From contig NZ_MUKN01000036.1 of assembly GCF_001995175.1 (NCBI RefSeq), positions 1 to 41,391 of the forward strand: a stretch of 41,391 bases of DNA. Direction: 5' to 3'. Positions within the stretch are counted from its first letter, which is position 1. The number at the start of each line of letters is the position of its first letter. Source of the DNA: Rathayibacter rhapontici (lineage in GTDB: Bacteria > Actinomycetota > Actinomycetes > Actinomycetales > Microbacteriaceae). The notes below the pieces were generated by a model. That model was not told the DNA's origin. It made no database searches and saw only the letters and a program-made list of their open reading frames with translations. A program made the position numbers and the translations under genes. Shown here piece after piece: positions 26,123 through 33,913 of this stretch.

Positions 26123-26452
26123 CTACTTCGCGACGCGGGCGGCGGCGCGAGCGGCGACCTGAGCGATCGCGTTCTCGGACCAGATGGGCGTCTTCCACGT
26201 GCTCTCCGGATAGCCGGCGATCGCGGCCGCCACCAGAGCACGAGTGGCCGCGAACTCCGCGGACACCTCGGCGAGGAACTTCCTGAGGTGACGCATGAAC
26301 GTCGGCCGGGCCGTCGAGATCGGATCCGTGCGGAGCTGCTCGAGCAGGCCGTCCGTCGTGCCCTCCGAGTGCAGCTGCCGGCGGGCCTCGGCGCGGATCG
26401 CCTCCGAGAGGCCCGGGTGGACGTGGTCGATGCGCTGGGCGGTGGTGGTCAT
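26123..26452 (-). CDS. Helical unknown protein
   Basis: 109 residues, MTTTAQRIDHVHPGLSEAIR, helical throughout (LRKFLAEVSAEFAATRALVA; IAQVAARAAARVAK). The start has CCGATAGGAG just upstream and a boundary-motif copy beyond that. Not recognised. Confidence 0.5.
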   Translation of the reverse strand: MTTTAQRIDHVHPGLSEAIRAEARRQLHSEGTTDGLLEQLRTDPISTARPTFMRHLRKFLAEVSAEFAATRALVAAAIAGYPESTWKTPIWSENAIAQVAARAAARVAK

Positions 26453-26478
26453 GGTGATCTCCTATCGGTTCTGACCCG

Positions 26479-26490
26479 CGGCGAGCGCCG
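26479..26490 (+). repeat. Dispersed boundary motif, copy 2
   Basis: Lies in the 73-nt gap before the 26,452 start. Identity with copy 3 extends over about 28 nt including the stretch that would read ALAAGQN on the minus strand, although here it is not inside a gene. Confidence 0.6.
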
Positions 26491-26525
26491 TGAGGTCGGT
26501 GGTTCGGTCGAGCACGGTCCGGCGG

Positions 26526-26807
26526 TCAGGCGGCGTAGCCGGCCAACTTCGCGAGGTACAGGTCCTGCAGCTCTGCGCTCGTCGACGGGAGCGGGCCGCG
26601 GACGAGGATGACGATGAGGTCGCCGTCCTCTCTCGCCTTCTCGCACATCGCCGGGGTGATCCCGTAGGCCGTGATCCGGGCTGCCAACTCAGCGGGATCG
26701 ATGAAGGGCGCACGCTCGCGTCGCGCGGCGACCGCCCCCACGAACTCGCCGAGCGGGCGCCTGATGAACCAGACCCCCGGGATGTTGCTGCTACGGGGTT
26801 CGGGCAT
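26526..26807 (-). CDS. Unknown protein, early operon
   Basis: 93 residues opening MPEPRSSNIPGVWFIRRPLG. Contains FIDPAELAARITAYGITPAM and a helical end YLAKLAGYAA. The start overlaps the upstream gene by 17 nt and is preceded by CGGAGA. Not recognised. Confidence 0.5.
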   Translation of the reverse strand: MPEPRSSNIPGVWFIRRPLGEFVGAVAARRERAPFIDPAELAARITAYGITPAMCEKAREDGDLIVILVRGPLPSTSAELQDLYLAKLAGYAA

Positions 26808-27255
26808 CGTCGTCTCCGATCGTGTTCTGTCCCGCGGCGAGCGCCGTGGGTTCGGGGGTGGGGACGAGGCGCAGTGCCTCGGTGAGCTTGCGCTCGAGCA
26901 CGACGACCCGCTCCCGGGCTCTCCGCTCCGCCAACTGCAGGCAGCCCATCTGCACGAGGACCCGCTCCGGCCGCCGGACGTCCAGGGCCTCAGCGAGGGC
27001 GGCGAGGAGCTCGCGCTCCTCCGAGCCCGCCGGGTGATGCGCGGCGAGGAGACGGCCGTACGCGATCAGGTCGACCACCGGAGCCCCGACCATCGACCCG
27101 CCGACGGCGACCTCGAGAGCCGGCCCGTCGGCCTCCGCCTGCGCCGCATCGATCGCCATCTCGAGATCCCAGTCCTGCACCTCGCGCTCAGCCGGGCCGG
27201 AGATGTGCAGGTGCGACCACTCCGTGCCCACCTTGACGATCTCGACGCCGCTCAC
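26791..27255 (-). CDS. Unknown alpha/beta protein with C-terminal helix
   Basis: 154 residues from a GTG (VSGVEIVKVGTEWSHLHISG) overlapping the upstream stop as GTGA. An N-terminal strand region is followed by helices (LVAYGR-type stretch DLIAYGRLLAAHHPAGSEER) and a long charged helix (LAERRARERVVVLERKLTEA). The end reads TALAAGQNTIGDDDARTP and carries copy 3 of the boundary motif. Not recognised. Confidence 0.5.
   Translation of the reverse strand: MSGVEIVKVGTEWSHLHISGPAEREVQDWDLEMAIDAAQAEADGPALEVAVGGSMVGAPVVDLIAYGRLLAAHHPAGSEERELLAALAEALDVRRPERVLVQMGCLQLAERRARERVVVLERKLTEALRLVPTPEPTALAAGQNTIGDDDARTP
26835..26846 (+). repeat. Dispersed boundary motif, copy 3
   Basis: Within the 3' end of the preceding gene, 27 nt ahead of the ATG at 26,807. 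Confidence 0.6.
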
Positions 27256-27395
27256 CGAGTCCTCCCCACCGTGCGCAGAGCAGCATTCGCCACCCGGACC
27301 GACGCCGAGCGGAGCACGCCGGGGTCGCCCTGCGACACCTGCAGCGCCACCGCGGCGGCCGCGAGCACGCCGAGGACCACCAGCACGCGCCTCAC
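27252..27395 (-). CDS. 47-residue protein with N-terminal hydrophobic segment
   Basis: Opens VRRVLVVLGVLAAAAVALQV from a GTG that overlaps the upstream stop (GTGA). The start looks like a signal anchor; the remainder is a short tail ending RTVGRTR. Not recognised. Confidence 0.45.
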   Translation of the reverse strand: MRRVLVVLGVLAAAAVALQVSQGDPGVLRSASVRVANAALRTVGRTR

Positions 27396-27756
27396 GAGCG
27401 CACCTCGCGAGCGCCGAGAGCTCTTCACGGGCGATCGCCCAGTCCGTCGGATCCGACCGGCTCTGCTGCAGGGTCCGCGTGATCACGTCGGCGACCACAG
27501 CGGGGCTCAGGCCGAGCTCGTCGCCGAGATCGCGCGTCGCCTGCGCCTCCTCCGCGCTCCGCTCGAACGCGAGCACCGCCCCCATCACATGCCGCTGCCA
27601 CTCGTCGACGAACAGGCCGAGGCACTCCTGCACCCACACGAGGGCCGCCGACATCTCGTCGAGCGCCTTCCCGACGTCGCGGTGCCCATGCCGCCGCCGG
27701 CCCCCGCGGACCTTCATCCGCGGCCACTCCTCCGCCGTGCGCTTCCTCGTGCTCAT
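27392..27756 (-). CDS. Small helical protein with HTH-like centre, apparent frameshift
   Basis: Opens MSTRKRTAEEWPRMKVRGGR with a basic arm, then helices (KALDEMSAALVWVQECLGLF) and ELGLSPAVVADVITRTL, which could be part of a small DNA-binding domain. Restoring one base near 27,408 gives the ending SALA-EVRS and a stop overlapping the next start as GTGA; without it the frame runs into the following genes. Length is 121 codons plus 2 nt. Confidence 0.5.
27406..27416 (+). repeat. Boundary motif, copy 6, one base short
   Basis: CGCGAGCGCCG, identical to the 12-bp motif except that one base is absent, exactly where the gene frame requires one more. Confidence 0.45.
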
Positions 27757-28619
27757 ACCGTCCCCGTCTCTTCCGTGTACTTGCTGACCAGGTGCCGCTT
27801 CACTCGTGACGGGCGCGCCAGCGCGCGCAACTCCGCCTCGTAGGCGAGTACCGCGGCCGCGTACTCGTCCTCCGTCCACAGGTGCCCGCACCCGTCGCAC
27901 CGGATGTGCCTCGACTCGCCCTCGCCCGGCGCCGGGATGATCGCGATGCGGCGCGGCCAGCAGCACGTCACCCCGTCTGAGTGCGGGAGCCGGGAGTACG
28001 CCGCGCGCATCTCGAGCGGCCACCGCGCCGCCAGCCGGCGGAAGTCGCGGACCTCATCGACGAAGTACGAGATCACGTCGACGTACTCGTCGTTCCGTGC
28101 CGACACGAACACGCGCTCGAGATGCTGATCGAGCCAGGCCGTCATCACCGCCACCTCGCGACGAGCCAGCCACGACGACGCATCCCCCGGCAGGCCCTTC
28201 ACCCGGCCCGTCGACGTCCGCCACGCCCGCAGAGCCGCCTCCGGGCGCTGCACCCGCAGGCGAGCAGCGAACAGGCCAGCGAACTGCACCACCGACTCGT
28301 ACAGGCCGTTCAGGTCATCGAAGGCCTGCGCGTTGAACGGCAGCGGCGCCTCCTTCCCGCCGCGCACCTCGGAGTCGACGTCGCCGCCCTTCACCCCCAC
28401 CAGCGCCGCGATGTGACCCGCGAGCACGGGCATCAGGCGGAGCGTGGACTGCGTTCCGAAGAAGCACCGATCGCAGAAGCGGCCATGCCGAGCACCCAGC
28501 AGCTCCGGGACGTCATCGTGCTCAGTCCCCCGCCGCACGCACCCACGGATGCAAGCGGGGGCCCCCTCGTCGGCCGCCTCCGCGGCGAGCGCCGTCTCGA
28601 GCTCCTGCTGCTTCGTCAC
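27753..28619 (-). CDS. Zinc-finger protein, early operon
   Basis: 288 residues from a GTG with GGAGGA upstream (VTKQQELETALAAEAADEGA). Cys pairs occur at CIRGC, CDRCF and at the C-terminal zinc ribbon RCDGCGHLWTEDEY, which is followed by a helical, basic end ending VSKYTEETGTV. Helical middle: FDDLNGLYESVVQFAGLFAA. Several CxxC pairs suggest nucleic-acid binding; related zinc-ribbon proteins are frequent in actinophage early operons but uncharacterised. Confidence 0.55.
   Translation of the reverse strand: MTKQQELETALAAEAADEGAPACIRGCVRRGTEHDDVPELLGARHGRFCDRCFFGTQSTLRLMPVLAGHIAALVGVKGGDVDSEVRGGKEAPLPFNAQAFDDLNGLYESVVQFAGLFAARLRVQRPEAALRAWRTSTGRVKGLPGDASSWLARREVAVMTAWLDQHLERVFVSARNDEYVDVISYFVDEVRDFRRLAARWPLEMRAAYSRLPHSDGVTCCWPRRIAIIPAPGEGESRHIRCDGCGHLWTEDEYAAAVLAYEAELRALARPSRVKRHLVSKYTEETGTV
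28583..28594 (+). repeat. Dispersed boundary motif, copy 4
   Basis: Here it lies 25 nt inside the gene starting at 28,619, encoding TALAA, so it follows a start rather than preceding one. Confidence 0.55.
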
Positions 28620-28738
28620 GAGTCCTCCGCTCGGAAGTGGATGCCGTGCAGCAGGGCGCCGCACGACGGGTTCGTCTGCGTGTCACCTATCTCCATCGCG
28701 ATCCCGGTCGCCGGCTCCCCGCACCACGCGCACCGCAT
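28616..28738 (-). CDS. 40-residue zinc-finger peptide
   Basis: Opens [20 protein letters not shown] with CxxC, a third Cys in NPSCGALLHGIHF and a His. It overlaps both neighbours (TGATG with SSB, GTGA with the zinc-ribbon gene). Too small for a family call; zinc binding is likely. Confidence 0.5.
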   Translation of the reverse strand: MRCAWCGEPATGIAMEIGDTQTNPSCGALLHGIHFRAEDS

Positions 28739-29289
28739 CAGAACGGCGTCTCGTCGTTGTAGGAGCCCGGCGTCGACCAGACGTCGCCCGGAGCGGGAGC
28801 GCTCGGCGCCCACGGCTCCTCGGCCTGGCCACCGCGAGCGCCGCCCGAGTTGCCGCCGAAGCCGCCACCCTGACTCGCGCCCTGACCGCCGCCGACCTGC
28901 CCGCGGCCGCCGCCAGCGCCGCCACCCGAAGCCTTCGTGACCTGTGCGGTCGCGTAGCGGAGCGAAGGGCCGATCTCGTCGATCTCGAGCTCGGTCGACG
29001 TGCGCTTCTCGCCGCCCTCCGTCTCGTAGCGGCGCTGCTTGAGGCGGCCCGTCGCGATGACGCGCACGCCCTTCGTCAGCGAGCCGGCGACGTGCTCCGC
29101 GAACTCGCGCCAGACGCTCGCCCGGAGGAACAGCGGCTCGCCGTCCACCCACTCGTTCTTCTGTCGGTCGAAGGTGCGCGGCGTCGAGGCGATCGTGAAG
29201 TTCGCCACGGCGAGGCCGCTCTGCGTGTACCGCAGCTCGGGGTCGGCGGTGAGGTTGCCGACGACGGTGATGATCGTCTCGCCGGCCAT
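28738..29289 (-). CDS. ssb: Single-stranded DNA-binding protein
   Basis: 183 residues opening [20 protein letters not shown], the OB-fold of bacterial SSB (to about residue 110: [37 protein letters not shown]). A Gly/Gln-rich linker follows and the tip is YNDETPF, a variant of the acidic DDIPF tail that recruits replication proteins. It will coat ssDNA during phage replication or recombination. Host codes its own copy elsewhere; this one belongs to the phage operon. Confidence 0.9.
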   Translation of the reverse strand: MAGETIITVVGNLTADPELRYTQSGLAVANFTIASTPRTFDRQKNEWVDGEPLFLRASVWREFAEHVAGSLTKGVRVIATGRLKQRRYETEGGEKRTSTELEIDEIGPSLRYATAQVTKASGGGAGGGRGQVGGGQGASQGGGFGGNSGGARGGQAEEPWAPSAPAPGDVWSTPGSYNDETPF

Positions 29290-29627
29290 CAGCGCGCCGC
29301 CTTCGCCGGTCGACGGGCCGCGAGCTCTTCGCAGGTCCGCAGGTCCGAGGCGTCGTGCCACTCGCCGTCCCGGGGGCAGCGGTACTCGACGACCTCGCCC
29401 TGCTGGCTCAGGTCGCACAGGGCGAGGTCGTCGTAGACGTCGAGGGGGTGGTGCTGCGCCCACTGCTCCTCAGACATCTCGAGCGCCGGGTCGCGGTCGT
29501 CCTCGCCGTCCATCTCGACCATCCAGGCGGTCCAGTGGCCGCAGTTCTCGGCGAGGTCGAGCGAGACGAGCGTGCGCGTCTCGACTCGCCGAGTGATGAG
29601 GCGCCGCAGCGCCGTCAGGATCTTCAT
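29289..29627 (-). CDS. Unknown acidic protein, early operon
   Basis: 112 residues opening [20 protein letters not shown]. It contains [20 protein letters not shown] and a zinc-like [20 protein letters not shown] with two Cys. Overlaps both neighbours. Not recognised. Confidence 0.5.
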   Translation of the reverse strand: MKILTALRRLITRRVETRTLVSLDLAENCGHWTAWMVEMDGEDDRDPALEMSEEQWAQHHPLDVYDDLALCDLSQQGEVVEYRCPRDGEWHDASDLRTCEELAARRPAKAAR

Positions 29628-29929
29628 CGCGTGGTCTCTCTGTTCGTGGTCGGGGCCGCAGCGCGGCGGAAGGGCAGCTCGCCCGGGTGGCGGCCGCACT
29701 GGCACTTCCCGAGCTCGCGGCGGTGGCAGTCGGTGTCCGTGCATCCGCGGGCGCCGTGCTTGTCGCCGGCCGCGTTCTCGCACGTCAGGTCCCGGTCGGA
29801 GATCCGGAGCGCCTGCTCGACCTGGCCGAGGCGCTGCACCGGGATGTACGACGGCGGGACGATGCCCGGCGGGAGGTACAGCGAGACGGTCTGGTCGTCG
29901 GGGAGCGCGTAGGTGAAGCCCGTGTGCAT
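29624..29929 (-). CDS. Cys/His-rich small protein
   Basis: 101 residues, MHTGFTYALPDDQTVSLYLP; the C-terminal half has CENAAGDKHGARGCTDTDCH and CQCGRH, a putative zinc-binding cluster. ATGA overlap with the next gene. Not recognised. Confidence 0.5.
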   Translation of the reverse strand: MHTGFTYALPDDQTVSLYLPPGIVPPSYIPVQRLGQVEQALRISDRDLTCENAAGDKHGARGCTDTDCHRRELGKCQCGRHPGELPFRRAAAPTTNRETTR

Positions 29930-29933
29930 CAGC

Positions 29934-30515
29934 TCAGCTCTCCTCGGAGTAGATCTGCTGCTCGTACCAGCGGCGGGCGCGGAGGCGTGCAGTCCCGCAG
30001 TTCCGGCATGGTCGTTCGGTGCCTGACGGGTGCGCCTTGCAGAACGGGGACGGTGGCATGCCCTCCGGATCGGGTCCGGACGGGGCTCCCTCGGCGGGCA
30101 CCCACTGCTCGCCCTCCTCTCCCCCTCCCTCCTCTACCGGTACGGAATCCGGATCGGATCCGTAGCCCGTACGGAACGAGCCGGCAGGCGGCGGCGGGAA
30201 CCGCGACGGCGTCGGGTTGTTCTGCTTGCACCAGGTCTCCCCGATCGCGAAGCACGTCCGTCGCGGATCCGTCGCGTAGATCGCGATCACCCCGATCTCG
30301 TCGAGGAGCAGAAGGTGCTCGTCGATCGTCGAGTCCGTGATCGCCGGCCGATTCGGCCACAGCGCCGACCGGATCAGGCCCGGATTCGCCGACTCCCGGC
30401 CCTCGTCGTCCGCGTACATGTGCAGACCGACCGCCGTCGTGAACACCTCCGTCGGCAGCTCGATCAGCAGCTCGTGCCGCCACAGTTCCGGATGCAAGAT
30501 CCGGCGCTTCGTCAT
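29934..30515 (-). CDS. Replication-initiator-like winged-helix protein
   Basis: 193 residues from the ATG that overlaps the preceding stop as ATGA (MTKRRILHPELWRHELLIEL). The N-terminal 95 residues match the pattern of phage replisome-organiser proteins: LPTEVFTTAVGLHMYADDEG, NPGLIRSALWPNRPAITDST, EHLLLLDEIGVIAIY, where the last segments form the winged helix. A Pro/Glu linker leads to a zinc-like CKAHPSGTERPCRNCG. Likely binds the origin and recruits helicase; assignment by motif and by neighbouring SSB. Confidence 0.65.
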   Translation of the reverse strand: MTKRRILHPELWRHELLIELPTEVFTTAVGLHMYADDEGRESANPGLIRSALWPNRPAITDSTIDEHLLLLDEIGVIAIYATDPRRTCFAIGETWCKQNNPTPSRFPPPPAGSFRTGYGSDPDSVPVEEGGGEEGEQWVPAEGAPSGPDPEGMPPSPFCKAHPSGTERPCRNCGTARLRARRWYEQQIYSEES

Positions 30516-30846
30516 GGACATACCGTCGAATCCCTCTGATGATCGTGCGCACCGCCTCCGCCACCTCCGCGGCCTTCACGCGGAAGCACTCCGTGTAGCC
30601 GCCCGTCTTCCCCAGCACCACGGCGGCCTCGATGCGCGAGGAGTACGCGCGATCGAAGGTCGCGTCGAGCTCGGCCAGCGCGGCCGCCTCCCACAGGTCC
30701 GGGGTTCCGCGCAGCAGCATCAGCACCTGCGCGCCCGCCTCGGCGAAGCGGCGGATGCGCGACTGCTTCGCCGCGCGGCCAACCTTGAGCACGCCGTGCT
30801 CGGGCCACCAGACCGCGTAGGTCATGGCCAGCTCGGGGGCGTTCAT
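30512..30846 (-). CDS. GIY-YIG-like protein, apparent frameshift
   Basis: Opens MNAPELAMTYAVWWPEHGVL; KVGRAAKQSRIRRFAEAGAQ and GTPDLWEAAALAELDATFDR recall the T5orf172/GIY-YIG group, in which Y, G and R residues act. The written frame continues through the following gene; restoring one base near 30,538 gives an end RRDSTVCP and a stop that overlaps the next ATG. Length 111 codons plus 2 nt. Enzymatic function is a guess. Confidence 0.45.
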
Positions 30847-31247
30847 GCGGCCCTCTCCTTCTCGTACTGCTCGGGGGTGATGGTGTAGCCGTCGGCCGTC
30901 AGGTGGACGAGCCGGCCGCGGTAGGGGACCGGGACGTCGAGGGGGTCCTCGTCCGTGCGGACCTCCCAGCCGATCGCCTCGCAGCGCTCCGGCGCCGGCC
31001 GGGCTCCGTGCGCTGCGCCGTGGCATCCGGAGTGGTTGCCGGACCCGCAGAGGTCGAGGAGGTTCTCGACCGTGTCCTCGCCGCCGCGCGAGCGGAACTT
31101 GCGGTGGTGCTTCTCGGTTGCACGGTGGAGGCCGCAGCCTTCGCACATGCCGCCTGACCGCGCCTCGACGGCGAGCTGCACCCCGATCGGGACCGGCTCC
31201 GGCCGCGACTTCGGGCGCGGCGCGGGCTTCGGGTGCGCGGGCGTCAT
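30843..31247 (-). CDS. HNH endonuclease, early operon
   Basis: 134 residues opening MTPAHPKPAPRPKSRPEPVP. The core is MCEGCGLHRATEKHHRKFRS, then GGEDTVENLLDLCGSGNHSG and CHGAAHG, the classic C-C/HH/N/H pattern with two zinc-binding CxxC pairs. A free-standing nuclease in the DNA-metabolism cluster; it may serve recombination, processing or homing. ATGA overlaps both sides. Confidence 0.75.
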   Translation of the reverse strand: MTPAHPKPAPRPKSRPEPVPIGVQLAVEARSGGMCEGCGLHRATEKHHRKFRSRGGEDTVENLLDLCGSGNHSGCHGAAHGARPAPERCEAIGWEVRTDEDPLDVPVPYRGRLVHLTADGYTITPEQYEKERAA

Positions 31248-31546
31248 GCGGCCTCCTCCGAACGCTCCGGGAGCGGCCACTGCCGCTCGTACTCCGCGAC
31301 CGTCATCCGCGGGTACTTCGCCCAGTGCTCGACCAGCTCGGGCGAGGCATACGCGCGAGCGCGCACCGCCGTGCCGTAGAAGAGCGAGTAGGCGTCGACC
31401 CCGGCGCGGCGGCCGCGGTCGTTCAGCAACCGCCCGTTGCACGCGGTCTCAGCGCGCTCGTAGGCGTTCTCGAGGAACAGCTCGAAGTCGGCGCGCATCT
31501 CCTTCCAGCGGTCGAGCGCGTCGGCGAAGATCGGCGAGCGCGTCAT
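31244..31546 (-). CDS. Unknown helical protein
   Basis: 100 residues, MTRSPIFADALDRWKEMRAD, rich in helices (FELFLENAYERAETACNGRL; VEHWAKYPRMTVAEYERQWP). ATGA overlaps on both sides. Not recognised. Confidence 0.5.
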   Translation of the reverse strand: MTRSPIFADALDRWKEMRADFELFLENAYERAETACNGRLLNDRGRRAGVDAYSLFYGTAVRARAYASPELVEHWAKYPRMTVAEYERQWPLPERSEEAA

Positions 31547-31953
31547 GACGCCACCTCTCCGGGCGCCGCGGCGAAGACTGAGACGAGATCGGGGTACGCC
31601 TCGAGCATCAGCCGGGCTGCTCCGAGGTACGTTCCCGCGCGGCCGGTCGTACCCGAGGTGTAGCGGCCCAGAAGCGTGGCGAGCGTCATCGCAGCGGCCA
31701 TCTCCGGCGAGTCGCCGTCCTCAGCCACGTCAGGCTGAGTGGTCGACCGGTAACGGAGCTCGGAGCGGACGGCTTCGGCGATGCGGATCTGGATCGTCGT
31801 GAACGCGCTTTCGACCGAACCGTGCCGCCCCTGACACGCGCGCTTGTGGCACTCGGGCCAGTCGAACTCGACTGATGCGCGGCTCACCGAGGCGTCATAG
31901 ATGGCGGCGATGACCCTACGCTCGAGCGCCTCGAGGCCCTCTTGCCCACTCAT
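31543..31953 (-). CDS. Unknown helical protein
   Basis: 136 residues, MSGQEGLEALERRVIAAIYD; mostly helices with WPECHKRACQG and an Ala-rich end (ARLMLEAYPDLVSVFAAAPG). Not recognised. Confidence 0.5.
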   Translation of the reverse strand: MSGQEGLEALERRVIAAIYDASVSRASVEFDWPECHKRACQGRHGSVESAFTTIQIRIAEAVRSELRYRSTTQPDVAEDGDSPEMAAAMTLATLLGRYTSGTTGRAGTYLGAARLMLEAYPDLVSVFAAAPGEVAS

Positions 31954-32780
31954 GCGACGATCCGTTCCCTGTCAGCACCGACGGCGGCGGAGATGGCAGC
32001 CCGTTCGCGGACCTTGTTCACGGCGGCGCGGGTTAGTCCCAGGTGCTCGGCGATCTCGGCGTCGCTGAGGCCGCGACCGTTCAGCGTCGCGATGGCCTCC
32101 CGGCGCTCGGCGTAGCTCGCTCCCGGTTCGCGGTAGCCGTCGACGAGGTTCTGCACGATGACCTCGTCGATCTCGACCGGCCCGCCCGAGACCGCGGGCG
32201 CGTCGTCGGCGTCGATGTCGTCCCAGGCCAGCGGCGGAGCCCAGCCCTCAGCGGCCGCTCGCTTCCGGGCGCCGGCGATCGCACCGCGCTCGTGCGCGGT
32301 CGACGACGGCGGCTCGCGCAGCTCGAGCTCCGCGAACACCTCGCGGACCTTCTCGAAGGTCGCGGGCATGACGGACTTCTCGGTCAGCAGGAACGCGGTC
32401 TTGCCGCGAGGGAAGCCGATGCGGCGGTCGAGCTCCCGGAACGACCAGCCCGCGGCGTGCAGCGCCTGGATCCGGCGATGCATGCCACGCGGATCCACGA
32501 GGCTGCGCGGCCGGCCGTAGAACCGGTCGAGCCGATACTGCCGAGCGGCCGCCGAGCGTGCCCGATAGCAGCCGTCGCAGGTGCAGCGGTGGTTCCTGTA
32601 GCACGCGCCCGTCGCCCCATGCGGGTGCTCCGGCGGGCAGACGAAGCCGGGCGCACGACGCGGCCGCCCCAGACCCAGGAAATCGCCCCGTTTGCGCGCC
32701 GTCTCGTAGTCGGAGTCGCAGAGGCCGCGGGCGAGCACCGGGCGCGAGCAGCCCTCACGGGCGCACATCTCGGCGGCCAT
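31950..32780 (-). CDS. DNA-binding regulator with zinc fingers and HTH
   Basis: 276 residues, opening MAAEMCAREGCSRPVLARGL. Two Cys clusters (MCAREGCSRPVLARGLC; CYRNHRCTCDGC) lie in the first 90 residues; the middle has HRRIQALHAAGWSFRELDRR, an initial HTH, and the end has a sigma-region-4-like helix-turn-helix LSDAEIAEHLGLTRAAVNKV. A two-domain DNA-binding protein near the head of the early operon is a plausible regulator of later phage genes. Confidence 0.65.
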   Translation of the reverse strand: MAAEMCAREGCSRPVLARGLCDSDYETARKRGDFLGLGRPRRAPGFVCPPEHPHGATGACYRNHRCTCDGCYRARSAAARQYRLDRFYGRPRSLVDPRGMHRRIQALHAAGWSFRELDRRIGFPRGKTAFLLTEKSVMPATFEKVREVFAELELREPPSSTAHERGAIAGARKRAAAEGWAPPLAWDDIDADDAPAVSGGPVEIDEVIVQNLVDGYREPGASYAERREAIATLNGRGLSDAEIAEHLGLTRAAVNKVRERAAISAAVGADRERIVA

Positions 32781-33082
32781 CAGCGCAGCCCCGCGACCGT
32801 GCGCGTCGCTCGCGCGTTCTTCTGCCGCGCCGCGACCGCGAGCAGCCGGTACGTGACCTCGGCGTTCACGTCGAGGCACTCCTGCATCCGGTACCCGAGA
32901 GCGTGGAACAGCAGCTGGCGGTAGCGGGTCTCCGAGAGACCCCACCGGTTGCGGATGACCTCGTCGTGCGTCAGCAGCTCGCCGTCGACGCGCATCCGCC
33001 GAGAGCGGTCCGGCCAGAACGCCTCGAGCTCGATCATCTCCCGCACCGTCGGCGCGGGCTTTTCCCCGAACGGCGTCAGCAC
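32780..33082 (-). CDS. DUF3263-like protein
   Basis: 100 residues from a GTG (VLTPFGEKPAPTVREMIELE). The stretch MIELEAFWPDRSRRMRVDGE and RWGLSETRYRQLLFHALGYR resembles the actinobacterial DUF3263 fold (helical, HTH-like, Arg-rich). A second such gene occurs in the other element at 37,859. DNA binding suspected. Confidence 0.55.
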   Translation of the reverse strand: MLTPFGEKPAPTVREMIELEAFWPDRSRRMRVDGELLTHDEVIRNRWGLSETRYRQLLFHALGYRMQECLDVNAEVTYRLLAVAARQKNARATRTVAGLR

Positions 33083-33258
33083 GATGCCGCCTCCGGCTTC
33101 ACGAGCGAGAGGAGACCAGCGACTCCCGCGAGGACGATCAGCACGACGATCAGGACCGACACGCCATCGAAGACGAAGGAGCCGACCGCTACCTTCGCCA
33201 CGGTCAGGGCGAGGGCAACCAGGACGAGAGCGACGATCGCCGGCATGTGCCACGTCAT
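33076..33258 (-). CDS. Two-helix membrane protein
   Basis: 60 residues, MTWHMPAIVALVLVALALTV with one helix and a second around VSVLIVVLIVLAGVAGLLSL. Overlaps both neighbours. Role unknown. Confidence 0.5.
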   Translation of the reverse strand: MTWHMPAIVALVLVALALTVAKVAVGSFVFDGVSVLIVVLIVLAGVAGLLSLVKPEAASC

Positions 33259-33329
33259 CGCGCACCACCAGAGGAGAGCATCAGGAGGACGGCGACGATG
33301 CCGCCGAACCACTGCACGAGCTCGAACAT
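33255..33329 (-). CDS. 24-residue membrane peptide, first gene of early operon
   Basis: MFELVQWFGGIVAVLLMLSS then GGAR and a stop that overlaps the next ATG as ATGA. GGGAAGGA precedes the start. A single short hydrophobic segment; translation is supported by the ribosome-binding site and coupling, not by homology. Confidence 0.4.
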   Translation of the reverse strand: MFELVQWFGGIVAVLLMLSSGGAR

Positions 33330-33404
33330 GATCGAGTCCTTCCCGCGCCGAGGCGCGACGATGAGCGCCCCGAAGGGCAGCGAGAGAGTGAAGAGCTAGG
33401 GAGA

Positions 33405-33435
33405 CGCCGAGCCGGCGGGGGGAGCCGGCTCGGCG
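33405..33435. terminator. 12-bp hairpin in the switch region
   Basis: CGCCGAGCCGGC (33,405-33,416) pairs perfectly with GCCGGCTCGGCG (33,424-33,435) over a 7-nt G-rich loop. It lies between the regulator genes and the early operon start, so it could stop or attenuate either strand. Confidence 0.6.
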
Positions 33436-33451
33436 CCCTCGCCGAGACGGG

Positions 33452-33479
33452 TGACCGTGTCGGCGGGATCCCCTACGGT
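33452..33479 (+). promoter_or_regulatory. Candidate promoter for the 33,538 gene
   Basis: TGACCG (33,452-33,457) and TACGGT (33,474-33,479) with a 16-nt spacer on the plus strand, 58 nt before the ATG at 33,538. Confidence 0.4.
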
Positions 33480-33537
33480 CGAAGCGACGGAAGCCGGTGT
33501 AACGAGCACCTGCCCGTCAACCGAAGGGGAAGTCTCA

Positions 33538-33824
33538 TGGGAGAGCTGCGTAACGAGGTCGCTGAGCTGCGTAACCAGATCGACAAGCTGCGCGAGGGCA
33601 CCGCCAAGATGTCCGCCGCTTGGGAGCCCGACGGCAAGGGCGGCAACACCCAGTTCAACCTCACCGCCTGGATTCCGAAGGCGAATAAGACGGTCCTCGA
33701 CCTCGTCGAGACCGTGGCTAACACCGTTGCCGTCCTTGACCGTGCCGTCACTCAGATCGAGACGAAGATCACCGACGCTGACGGATCGGATGGAGTGATC
33801 TCGGGAGGTCGCGAGGTCTTCTGA
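33538..33824 (+). CDS. Coiled-coil protein in the switch region
   Basis: 95 residues from an ATG with GAAGGGGAA upstream. A heptad stretch MGELRNEVAELRNQIDKLRE opens it, then KGGNTQFNLTAWIPKANKTV and LDLVETVANTVAVLDRAVTQ, so at least two coiled coils. It is plus-strand in the otherwise minus-strand left side of the immunity region and ends facing the excisionase-like gene. A lysogeny-expressed regulator or accessory is plausible. The minus-strand reading through this locus was rejected. Confidence 0.55.
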
Positions 33825-33913
33825 GCTCGCGGGGCTGCCGGCTTCGGCTGACAAGCCGTCGATCCACAACTGGCCGTCTGCAACTCGAAGTACCGCGGGA
33901 GCGGGGACGCTCA

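Noticed and set aside
26449..26713. Minus frame ending TALAAGQNR between two early genes
   Set aside because: Most of it is an out-of-frame shadow; the similarity to the neighbouring gene end is better read as the dispersed DNA motif.
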